From Sporosarcina obsidiansis (GTDB lineage Bacteria > Bacillota > Bacilli > Bacillales_A > Planococcaceae), in assembly GCF_009651005.1 (NCBI RefSeq), contig NZ_WHVW01000007.1:62001-126000 (forward strand): a stretch of DNA of 64,000 nt, read 5' to 3'. Positions within the stretch are counted from its first letter, which is position 1, and the number at the start of each line of letters is the position of its first letter. The translations under genes and the position numbers were made by a program. Below are positions 16,054-23,366 of the stretch, piece after piece. The notes beneath the pieces were generated by a model that searched no databases, was not told where the DNA came from, and saw nothing but the letters and a program-made list of their open reading frames with translations.

Positions 16054-16794
16054 CTAGCAACATTGCCAATCATATACTACTTTTGAAAAATCCCTATTTT
16101 TCAAGGCGTCCTTTGGAATTGAGAAAACACAATTCCCCGAATCCCCAAACATAATGCCACATTCCTCATCGATGTCCAGTTGCAACAATAGAAAATCGCT
16201 CTCGTCAAAGCCGATATAGTCATGCTGAACAAAATAGGGATAACCGCCAATTCTACTATCGCAGCTATAGCAATCATCACTTAGTTTCTCATATTCTACT
16301 TCTGATAGCTTATTCATAAAAATGTCTCCAAATAGATTTAATGAGGAAGACATCGGCATCTCCCTTAATGTAAAATACATTTTACCGCTGTGTGAAAAAG
16401 GAAGATTCCTCTTATATTCTTCGTTTTCATAAGGATGTTTCTTTACTAAATGTTCTTCGTTTTCTTCGTAATCTTCAATGTAATTTACGTGAATCGGATC
16501 TTCCAAACCAAACAGATCATCATTTGCAACAAAGAATTGCAGTAATCCCTTTTCTGGCAATTCATCTATAATTTCAAGATCCGCCAGATTGATTTGCGCT
16601 AAAAACAACATAGGGTTTCTATCTGCATCGGTCGGATAGTCTTCACTGCTTTTCAAATAGGGACACCCACCTAATTTACTATCCCAAGGTTTTGTTTCTT
16701 CACGTTTAAAATGGATTTCGTTGCTATACCTAAAAGTGCTTTGAATTAAGTTTTCATGTTTCTTTAAAAGTTCAGGAATTTCGTATGTCATCAA
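16054..16794 (-). CDS. YwqG family protein (DUF1963, 246 aa)
   Basis: It contains the DUF1963 hallmarks KLGGCPYLKSSEDYPTDADR, LFLAQINLADL, GLLQFFVANDDLFGL and the C-terminal repeat-like IGGYPYFVQHDY then LLLQLDIDEECGIMFGDSGN. YwqG proteins are cytoplasmic, of unknown function, and in Bacillus lie in or near polymorphic toxin-immunity loci. The length is normal and the frame intact. Upstream is a 130 bp gap, then an IS3-family relic on the opposite strand; downstream is the DUF1801 relic. Confidence 0.88.
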   Translation of the reverse strand: MMTYEIPELLKKHENLIQSTFRYSNEIHFKREETKPWDSKLGGCPYLKSSEDYPTDADRNPMLFLAQINLADLEIIDELPEKGLLQFFVANDDLFGLEDPIHVNYIEDYEENEEHLVKKHPYENEEYKRNLPFSHSGKMYFTLREMPMSSSLNLFGDIFMNKLSEVEYEKLSDDCYSCDSRIGGYPYFVQHDYIGFDESDFLLLQLDIDEECGIMFGDSGNCVFSIPKDALKNRDFSKVVYDWQCC

Positions 16795-16923
16795 TATAAG
16801 TCCCCCATTCTATCTTTACTTAACTGAATTAACCTATACCATTATTCAGCAAATTATTCCAATAGAATATACCTATATAGAGATTAAATGAATAGGTCGT
16901 ACATCAATTATCGCTTATAGTGA

Positions 16924-17113
16924 TTATGAAATCGGAGTTACTCTATTTAAAGGAATCCGAAAGCGTAGAGCATTTTAAAACAGAACTTGAAAAATATATA
17001 AATACAAAACGGATAAAGGCAAAATTAAAAATGAGTCCGGTTCAATACCGAACTCATTTTATCCAAGCTGCCTGATGTAATAACCGTGTCTAACTTTTAG
17101 GGGTCACTTCAAA
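16924..17113 (+). pseudogene. 3' end of an IS3-family (IS150-like) transposase with the IS right end
   Basis: The plus-strand frame reads IMKSELLYLKESESVEHFKT, then ELEKYINTKRIKAKLKMSPV, then QYRTHFIQAA and TGA at 17073. This is the typical end of an IS150-group OrfB. It is followed by GTCTAACTTTTAGGGGTCAC, resembling the right terminal sequence of such elements. The rest of the element is gone. A second, shorter relic of the same end lies at 18318. Confidence 0.75.
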
Positions 17114-17136
17114 CCGAAGTCAAGGGCCACATCCAT

Positions 17137-17592
17137 CTATTCCACTTTTCGCGCCTGCTGCGTATCTCGCACATTCTTCTGCACCGTAATGGCAGCAAAG
17201 ATACTCAGCACAAATGCCATCGCATAAAATCCTTTTTCGCTCAATATTATACTGCCTGCGTTATACAACCCGATCGCCATCAGCGCAATGGAAACAATTA
17301 CTGCAAACCAGCTAATACCATAGTAAATTCCCGTTACCGGAATGTCCTCATCTTTGTCACGGACTGCTTTCTGAAGAGACACTGCAGCGTACAGCCCAAA
17401 AATGAGAATCGCAAAATAATAGCCTTTTTCGTTCAGTTCCATTGCGGCGTTAAAAAGTCCGATCAAGTACGCACCGATTCCGATCAGCAGTGCAGCGTAG
17501 GATGCGCCTTTAAATGCGGATGTCGGCTCTCTGCTGAGTCGCTCTTTCACTTCTTTTTTCTCACCAAACAGTTCTTCAGTACCTTTAGCCAT
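17137..17592 (-). CDS. YiaA/YiaB-type membrane protein (151 aa)
   Basis: Four predicted membrane helices in two homologous halves: ASYAALLIGIGAYLIGLFNA and GYYFAILIFGLYAAVSLQKA, each half ending in VRD; then YYGISWFAVIVSIALMAIGL and GFYAMAFVLSIFAAITVQKN. This matches the two-helix YiaA/YiaB domain occurring twice. The family is integral to the cytoplasmic membrane and of unknown function. The ATG is preceded by AAAGGAGGCAGCG. It is monocistronic, with an IS3 relic just downstream. Confidence 0.85.
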   Translation of the reverse strand: MAKGTEELFGEKKEVKERLSREPTSAFKGASYAALLIGIGAYLIGLFNAAMELNEKGYYFAILIFGLYAAVSLQKAVRDKDEDIPVTGIYYGISWFAVIVSIALMAIGLYNAGSIILSEKGFYAMAFVLSIFAAITVQKNVRDTQQARKVE

Positions 17593-17735
17593 AACGCTGC
17601 CTCCTTTTCTTCATCATATCCAAAAGGTAGGCGGCAGGCAACTAGTAATTAACTATTCTGTCTTTAGTAATGTTCGCGTGTGTATGTCGATATACCTTGC
17701 TTTTGACATTCATGTAGGTCTCCCAAACAGGTACC

Positions 17736-18076
17736 TTACAAACCAAGCAACCACGGCAGATGCATGTCGAGCAATACTTGGACGGCAGGCATAGGGAAAT
17801 CATCCGGCAGCAGCTCCAAGTCATTTGTAAAGCTGACAGAAAATCCTTCTACGTAATAATCGCGAGACACAAGCGCAACAGATGGTTCCTTTACAATCTC
17901 TCCTGCAAAATGGTAGAAAACAATATAATGATGCAACCCTTCCGCATTTTTCCCCAGCTCCGTGACTTCCCCTCTTTTTTCGCATCAATTCCAAGTGAAT
18001 GAAAAAGGCGGTAAATCGCTTGTGGAAACTTCTCGTAAGCATGCAAATAATTTAAACAGTAATCACAGTAGTGTCA
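17736..18076 (-). pseudogene. Truncated, frameshifted paralogue of the 3908-4342 gene
   Basis: From the right the minus strand reads CDYCLNYLHAYEKFPQAIYR then LFHSLGIDAKKEG. A one-base loss in a run of G (C on the plus strand, 17969-17972) shifts to the frame EVTELGKNAEGLHHYIVFYH, continuing FAGEIVKEP to the stop at 17736. These blocks match CEDCLHYVQACEQFP, LFYVLGIDPCKEGEV and HHYVVFYHFAG of the intact gene. The first ~36 codons are missing, and the break is exactly the edge of a GGTACC-family repeat. Confidence 0.8.
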
Positions 18077-18136
18077 GGTACCAGATCCCGATATAATTCT
18101 GAATCGTTCCTTAGTTGTGTGAGGACCTGGTACCTT
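18077..18136 (+). repeat. GGTACC-family repeat at the truncation point of a gene
   Basis: GGTACCAGATCCCG, core AATTCTGAATCGTTCCTTAG, right end GAGGACCTGGTACC. Its left edge abuts the truncated pseudogene ending at 18076. The stretch 18137-18207 holds nothing recognisable. Confidence 0.9.
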
Positions 18137-18207
18137 AACTCAAATTCACTTGATGCGTGAAAAGGTGCTATAAGAAGGAAGGGCTTTATCGTATAGTTAG
18201 ATATATC

Positions 18208-18317
18208 TTTCTTCAGGTTCCCCGCCAACACCCCCTAGTGCTTATATCGCTTCCAATTTAAATCTCCCTATCCAAGAACTCCACTCACTATTACTCATCT
18301 GCGCATAAAATGATAAA
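18208..18317 (-). pseudogene. C-terminal fragment of a paralogue of the 2895-3203 gene
   Basis: Nucleotide-level similarity to 2905-3014 is obvious: shared CTTCAGGTTCCCCG, ATCTCCCTATCCA, GAACTCCACTCA and GCATAAAATGATAA. Only the C-terminal part remains. It is cut on its right by an IS3-family remnant, so this locus once held the same small-gene cluster as 2.9-4.3 kb. Confidence 0.75.
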
Positions 18318-18404
18318 TAAAAATGAGTCCGGGGCAATACCGAACTCATTGTACCCAAGATGCCTGATGTAATAATCGTATCTAACTTTTATGGGTCACT
18401 TCAA
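18318..18404 (+). pseudogene. Second IS3-family 3'-end relic
   Basis: It reads KMSPGQYRTHCTQDA then TGA, followed by ATCTAACTTTTATGGGTCAC. About 87 bp align to 17026-17113. Nothing upstream of the transposase tail remains. Confidence 0.7.
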
Positions 18405-18530
18405 TACAGGGTTTTGACTTTCATTGAAATCCACTGATTTCGTCTTATGGAGACGTTGGGAGTCGAATCAACCACTCCTAGAAACGCTGAAACACCAGTG
18501 TTTCCAAGGGTTTATTGCTGTTTTTTAAAA
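18405..18530 (-). repeat. Decayed ssrA attachment site 2 with island-type flanks on both sides
   Basis: The core ATGGAGACGTTGGGAGTCGAA at 18447-18467 is the tmRNA acceptor/T-arm end. Its left flank (GGGTTTTGACTTTCATTGAA) resembles the sequence preceding ssrA at 42384-42430. Its right flank (GAAACGCTGAAACA, then CCAAGGGTTTATTGCTG) resembles the sequence after att copy 3 at 26351-26380. It is therefore a junction of two islands. Confidence 0.7.
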
Positions 18531-18631
18531 CGTTTGAATACGCTTTTGCTACATTTAATAAAAAGAACAGATTGCGGGGGCAATGTATTTGATAATACAC
18601 ACCTAGAACATATACTTGAATTTTAAAAATA

Positions 18632-20794
18632 TTATAGTTGTTTAAGCTTATTAATCTCATATTCTAGCAATGAAGAAGCATTGTCCTCTTTGATATTCTT
18701 AACAAATTCAATTAATTCCTGATTCATCAAATTTTCAGGAATAATATGAATAATTTTACTTATTACCGATGAAGGTACTCCCATATCAATTAATAAAGAG
18801 AATCTTTCTGCCACTCCCTCATTTTCTAAATATGATGCAAAAAATGAGTAGTCTCCAGCTATATTAAATCCTTCTTTCTGACAGACTATCTTCTGTAGTG
18901 AGTCAACCACACTTAGCCATTTTGGGACTTTATATGAAATCCAATGTCTTTTTTCTCGGAAAACATTTTCAATTGCGGTATCTAAAATTCTCTGTTCATC
19001 CCATTTTAAATGTCGTCCCTCTAGATAGTTTTTCTCTTCCATTATTAATGTGTAAATCTCTTTAGTATTATGCTTCCAAATAGTTACAGGCAACTTATTT
19101 AAAGTCATTGGTCTAGTTGTTTCAGTCGGCTTTAGAAGATGCTCCCAGGCTAATTGAATTACAAACTGGAGCTGATATTTATTTGGGAAATTACCCCATA
19201 TAACTAAACTTGGATTAGTACTTAGTTGAACTTTTAATTCCCTAATAATCTCCTTTTGACCTACAACTGAAACTGCATTCTTTTTTATTACCTTTAAAAA
19301 ATCATCATCGTAGTCATTTAACTCATAGTACTTGTCTATGTGTTGCGCATGAACTTCTTCTCTGTCTAAATTAATTAATATTTCGTCATTAATAATTTTC
19401 TGATCATGAAAAGGTATATCTAAATCAAAGTCTTCTCGTTTTGGAATACTATCAAATATGTAAACCCTGCCTGTATAATGTTTCAACATCCTTCCGGCTC
19501 TACCTTTAATGTTGGAGAAATCAAAAAAATCCAAACTATTTGGACCTTTTTTATTATCAAAAATAAATACGTTTTTTGCAGAGGTATTTACTCCTTCTAT
19601 TATTGTGGAAGTACAAAATAAAACTTCTAGTTTACCTTCATTGAAATACTCAATCATAGAGTGTACTAAATGTTTAGGAATAATCCCTGTATGCACTCCA
19701 ATATAGTTCTTTATTAGATCGTTGAATCCCCACTCTCTACTTAAATTCTCTTCAATCCATTCACATATCGGTAAGTATTGAGTATCTTTTAATAGACCTT
19801 CATCGCTTAAATAAGCATAATATTTATTAGCTAAAGTATAAGCTCTTTGCGGTGAAGAAACATATACAATAGATTGCTCATCACGGTTATTGGAAAGCAA
19901 TTCAAATAACTTATCTTCTTTTTCCTTTGCTCTTTTTCTTACTCCTGTAGTTTGATATTCTACATCGACCTGCACCATTTCTGTATTCACTAAAGAGTAA
20001 TTGGTCTTATAAAATTTTGCATTATATCTTTCTCGAAACCCTTCAGGTATCTGATCAATATTCGGTCCTATAAAATAAAAGATAGGATTAGATTTTAAAA
20101 TTTTTCTCATAGCGATATTCAATACATCGGATCGTTCATCATCTCTTAGGGAACTTAATTTATAAAACTCATCTAGAATACAGTAATTTATATTTGGAAG
20201 ACCTTCAAATTCTAAGACCCTTTCAGCAGTTAAAATAAAAATATTTTTCAAACCTAATATCTGTGAGGTATTAACAATTATATTATACTTACCGCTAAAT
20301 TTTTTTAAACTTATTCTTGTTTCATTAATTAAAGCCAATGTTGGTTGTACTATAAGAATATTATCATACTTGTCTAGCGCTATTATTTCCTGAATCAATA
20401 AGCTTTTACCAAAACTAGTAGGAGCACTTACTATTAAATTTTGCTCATCTTCTATTAAACCCGCCAAAACTTTTTGTTCTTTATGAAAAGTTATATTATC
20501 CAGGTTATTGGAAGAATGATATGAAGTTCTAATCTCGGATGTAGTATCTAACTGATTTGATGATTCGACCAAATTAAGTAGATATGGATAGAACCCGGAA
20601 CTTTCTATTAAGTCCATCCAAAGTTCTCTAGTGGATGGATCTACATTCTCCCAAATATCTAACACTTTTATAATAATTTTGTTAGCCTCTTCTTCGTTAA
20701 TTAAATGTTGTTGGGATACATATTTAGCTAATGAAAAACTTTTGTCAAAATCTAATGTGTTTATTTGTAAAATTTCCTCCCAATTCCAATCCAT
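18632..20794 (-). CDS. hamB: HamB-like superfamily 2 helicase of a Hachiman defence system
   Basis: A 720-residue DExx helicase. Walker A is SAPTSFGKSLL (Lys about 130) and motif II is YCILDEFYKL (Asp-Glu about 208-209). The second RecA domain has STIIEGVNTSAKNVFIFDN and IKGRAGRMLKHYTGRV, the Ski2-like motif VI. The C-terminal ~250 residues have no known motif. It is downstream of hamA by six bases, so the two are co-transcribed and probably co-translated. In known Hachiman systems HamB senses aberrant DNA and holds the HamA nuclease in check. AT-rich codon use differs from the neighbouring core genes, consistent with transfer. Confidence 0.85.
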   Translation of the reverse strand: MDWNWEEILQINTLDFDKSFSLAKYVSQQHLINEEEANKIIIKVLDIWENVDPSTRELWMDLIESSGFYPYLLNLVESSNQLDTTSEIRTSYHSSNNLDNITFHKEQKVLAGLIEDEQNLIVSAPTSFGKSLLIQEIIALDKYDNILIVQPTLALINETRISLKKFSGKYNIIVNTSQILGLKNIFILTAERVLEFEGLPNINYCILDEFYKLSSLRDDERSDVLNIAMRKILKSNPIFYFIGPNIDQIPEGFRERYNAKFYKTNYSLVNTEMVQVDVEYQTTGVRKRAKEKEDKLFELLSNNRDEQSIVYVSSPQRAYTLANKYYAYLSDEGLLKDTQYLPICEWIEENLSREWGFNDLIKNYIGVHTGIIPKHLVHSMIEYFNEGKLEVLFCTSTIIEGVNTSAKNVFIFDNKKGPNSLDFFDFSNIKGRAGRMLKHYTGRVYIFDSIPKREDFDLDIPFHDQKIINDEILINLDREEVHAQHIDKYYELNDYDDDFLKVIKKNAVSVVGQKEIIRELKVQLSTNPSLVIWGNFPNKYQLQFVIQLAWEHLLKPTETTRPMTLNKLPVTIWKHNTKEIYTLIMEEKNYLEGRHLKWDEQRILDTAIENVFREKRHWISYKVPKWLSVVDSLQKIVCQKEGFNIAGDYSFFASYLENEGVAERFSLLIDMGVPSSVISKIIHIIPENLMNQELIEFVKNIKEDNASSLLEYEINKLKQL

Positions 20795-20800
20795 CTATTC

Positions 20801-21751
20801 TTACCCCCCTAACGCCTGAAGCATCTTTAATTTATTATGAAGTGTAGAAATCAACTTTTTCTTACTTTCTAATGGAACTAATATTATCACAATGTTCAAA
20901 TGTTTATTCCATGGGTGTTTTGATTTTTTAGAAATGAACCGGTCATTTAACTTCTTTATTTCTTCAATATAATCTTTTTCAAACTCTGCTGTATTGCTAT
21001 AATTAGAAAAAACATTTGTTTCGTAGGCACAAAACATCGGAACAATTATTTTATCAAGTTTTTCCGATAGTTTTGAATAGGTATTCAATAAATCAATCCA
21101 ATAATTAGGATTTGCGCCTGATTTCTCTAAAGTCTTCTCTGTATCTTTTATTCTCTTTGAAATAATAGTGAACTCTTTGTCAAAGTAATCACTATTAAAA
21201 TGCTCAAATAAATCTTCAATTAAAGCATCTACCCCCCTAGTACCATCAGTATATAGTTTAGATTCTCCCAACCAAAGAGTATTAGTATCAGTGTTGACAT
21301 GAACAGAGTCAAACCCGTGCACTGCATGTCCATAAGAATCTTTAAAATAGATTTTTGCTACTAAGGGTAATGTATTAAAAAAATACTTTAAAATAAAATG
21401 AAGTATTAACTCACCAAATTCTCCTCTTTTTAAATACTTGTCCTCTAAGTCATCTTCAAAACACCCATCATTTAAATATGTTTGTGCGGCTTTTTCATAA
21501 GCGTCTATTTTATAAACGGAATTTGCAGCTTCAATTAGAACCCGAACTATATCCTCTTGAGCCACCATTGTCCCTTGATGATATCCTAAAGCAAAACTAG
21601 GAATTTCTTCCGTCAATAAACTAGTAAATTGTTTAACCATCTGAGTTAAACTTCCATCATCATCTAAATCAAAGTCTATAAAATAGGAATGTAAATTAGC
21701 TTCATTAATTTTACAAGATAATATTTTTCTAACCTCTACAGCTCTAGTCAA
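20801..21751 (-). CDS. hamA: HamA-like DUF1837 nuclease of a Hachiman defence system
   Basis: A 316-residue DUF1837 protein, read from a TTG with AAAGGAG upstream. A PD-(D/E)xK-type site is visible: KRGEFGELILHF (Glu111/114), GFDSVHV (Asp148) and LWLGESKLY (Glu163-x-Lys165). This fits the effector nuclease of Hachiman, which degrades DNA when released by HamB during phage infection. It is first in the two-gene operon, with hamB six bases downstream. Phage defence is inferred from family and gene order; activity in this strain is untested. Both genes look intact. Confidence 0.85.
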   Translation of the reverse strand: MTRAVEVRKILSCKINEANLHSYFIDFDLDDDGSLTQMVKQFTSLLTEEIPSFALGYHQGTMVAQEDIVRVLIEAANSVYKIDAYEKAAQTYLNDGCFEDDLEDKYLKRGEFGELILHFILKYFFNTLPLVAKIYFKDSYGHAVHGFDSVHVNTDTNTLWLGESKLYTDGTRGVDALIEDLFEHFNSDYFDKEFTIISKRIKDTEKTLEKSGANPNYWIDLLNTYSKLSEKLDKIIVPMFCAYETNVFSNYSNTAEFEKDYIEEIKKLNDRFISKKSKHPWNKHLNIVIILVPLESKKKLISTLHNKLKMLQALGG

Positions 21752-21900
21752 TTAATTACTCCTTTTTTTGTAAGACATATCTATTTAATTGATAATTTAT
21801 ACTTTGATAATATGTGTATCTATATTACCATAAATAAAAAACTTTAACTCTTCATCTCTAAAATGGAAAAATTAAAACTTTACGTTTAATAAAACAACTC

Positions 21901-23306
21901 ACTAGCGTCGCATTAAAATAACAAGAAATAGCATTGATTCCGAATACTCTTTACTTACTCTTTTCCATAAAAAAATCCTTTATAATGGGTTGGTGGCAGT
22001 AATCCATCCAAATCCAAAATAAAGGACTCACTCATGGATCATGATTACACGAAAAACTGCATTTGCGCAATGGGCAGCACCGATTTCCAATGAATTATTC
22101 GTGGAACAGGTGCAGTTACATTGCCTCGATCACTATACAAAGAAGCTGCATATGGCTTCGTTTATGAACTTACTCTTGTACGCACAGCTCCATGAAACGG
22201 AAAGTTTACGTGCTGTCAGTGACAGCGTCTTTTCCGAAGAACTACAGGAAGCCACGAACTTGAATTCCATTAGCTTCTCGCAGCTGGGCAGGCGTCTTCG
22301 ACAAGTGCCGACGGAATTCTTCCAGGCTATTTTTCTTGATCTGGTGACCCAGATCCATGAAGCAACGGATTTTCAGACGCGACGCAAACGGACAACTCCA
22401 CTAAAAATCATTGATTCCAGCACATTGCCCTTGAATTTGAACAACCATCGCTGGGCAGAATTCCGAAAAACGAAGTCCGGTATCAAGCTTCATCTGCGGC
22501 TGGTGTTCTTGGAAAATGGTTGTTCCTATCCTGACCAAGCGGTTTTGACAAACGCCAAGGAACACGATCGTGGCCAGCTGGAAGTACTGGTCGATGACAA
22601 GGAATGCCTGTATGTGTTCGACCGCGGCTATTTAGATTATGAACGGTTTGACCTGATGACAGATGAAGGATATTTCTTCGTCTCTCGTCTGCGGAAAAAC
22701 GCAGTTGTACGGACACTTGAACACTTCAATCTGCCGGAAGACACCGTTGTATTATCGGACGAAATGGTTGTGATCGGCACGACACAAAACCGTTCGGAGA
22801 ATGTATTCCGGCTTTTGAAAGTGCTCGATTCTAAAGGCAACCAACTGAATCTGGTCACGAACCGTTTCGATTTATCTGCAGACGAAATCGCAGAACTGTA
22901 CAAGTCTCGCTGGGCCATTGAACTATTTTTCAAATGGATGAAACAACATTTGAACATCAAGAAATTCTACGCACAGAGTCAGCAAGGTGTACACAACCAG
23001 GTGCATCTGGCGATGATCGTCTACTGCTTGAATGTTTTGGCACAGTTACGGACAAAAAGTAAGCGAACGTACTTGCAGATTAGCCGCTATCTAAAGGCAT
23101 CTTTATGGAAGTCTGCGCGTATTTGGATCCGAAAGATTGAAGGTAAAAGCGTGCCGTAACGCGGACAATCCGTTTTTGTCACAGTAGCCAAAAGGTATAG
23201 TGAAAAAATGGATGTTGACTGTCTCTGTTCAGCTGTCTTCGTTTTTTTCCTTGTGGTCAGAAAAGTGTAGACGGAATATTTTGAATCTATTTATGCGACG
23301 CTAGTG
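21901..23306 (+). mobile_element. Complete IS4-family insertion sequence (1406 bp) with 9 bp target duplication
   Basis: Terminal inverted repeats CACTAGCGTCGCAT(T/A)A at 21901 and, inverted, ending at 23306. AAAACAACT is directly repeated at 21892-21900 and 23307-23315, a perfect 9 bp target-site duplication. One transposase gene fills the element. Perfect duplication and intact ends suggest recent insertion, between the promoter-side region of hamA and the GIY-YIG gene. Confidence 0.93.
22041..23159 (+). CDS. IS4-family DDE transposase (372 aa)
   Basis: It catalyses cut-and-paste movement of the surrounding IS. DDE residues are visible: IIDSSTLPLN (first Asp), YVFDRGYLDYERF (second Asp) and YKSRWAIELFFKWMKQ, which fits the IS4 YREK signature Y-2x-R-3x-E-6x-K. 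The beginning RKTAFAQWAAPIS and the length are normal. No frameshift or stop is present, so it may be active. GC content and codon use are higher than in the AT-rich defence genes on either side, in line with independent arrival. Confidence 0.93.
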   Translation: MITRKTAFAQWAAPISNELFVEQVQLHCLDHYTKKLHMASFMNLLLYAQLHETESLRAVSDSVFSEELQEATNLNSISFSQLGRRLRQVPTEFFQAIFLDLVTQIHEATDFQTRRKRTTPLKIIDSSTLPLNLNNHRWAEFRKTKSGIKLHLRLVFLENGCSYPDQAVLTNAKEHDRGQLEVLVDDKECLYVFDRGYLDYERFDLMTDEGYFFVSRLRKNAVVRTLEHFNLPEDTVVLSDEMVVIGTTQNRSENVFRLLKVLDSKGNQLNLVTNRFDLSADEIAELYKSRWAIELFFKWMKQHLNIKKFYAQSQQGVHNQVHLAMIVYCLNVLAQLRTKSKRTYLQISRYLKASLWKSARIWIRKIEGKSVP

Positions 23307-23366
23307 AAAACAACTATAATTATCTTTCATACATAAACTCCCAACTTAAGATTACTAGAGCAAATC

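Larger units (their letters stand above)
8014..18467. mobile_element. Possible oldest ssrA-inserted island (between att copies 1 and 2)
   Basis: The interval is bounded by tmRNA-end copies at 8014 and 18447. The left flank of the second copy (18405-18446) resembles the right end of the young island just before ssrA: both have GGGTTTTGA followed by TTCATTGAAATC. That suggests an island end once lay here. No integrase remains, and the content (PBP, S-layer proteins, decayed genes, IS relics) is not clearly mobile, so the call is tentative. Confidence 0.4.

Noticed and set aside
17028..17067. AATGAGTCCGG...CCGAACTCATT hairpin taken at first for a terminator
   Set aside because: It is part of the IS3-family transposase tail (KMSPVQYRTH), so the pairing is probably incidental.
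18405..18530. A tRNA gene at the GGAGACGTTGGGAGTCGAA sequence
   Set aside because: Only the T-arm/acceptor part is present, decayed, and it matches the tmRNA end; no D-arm or anticodon arm.
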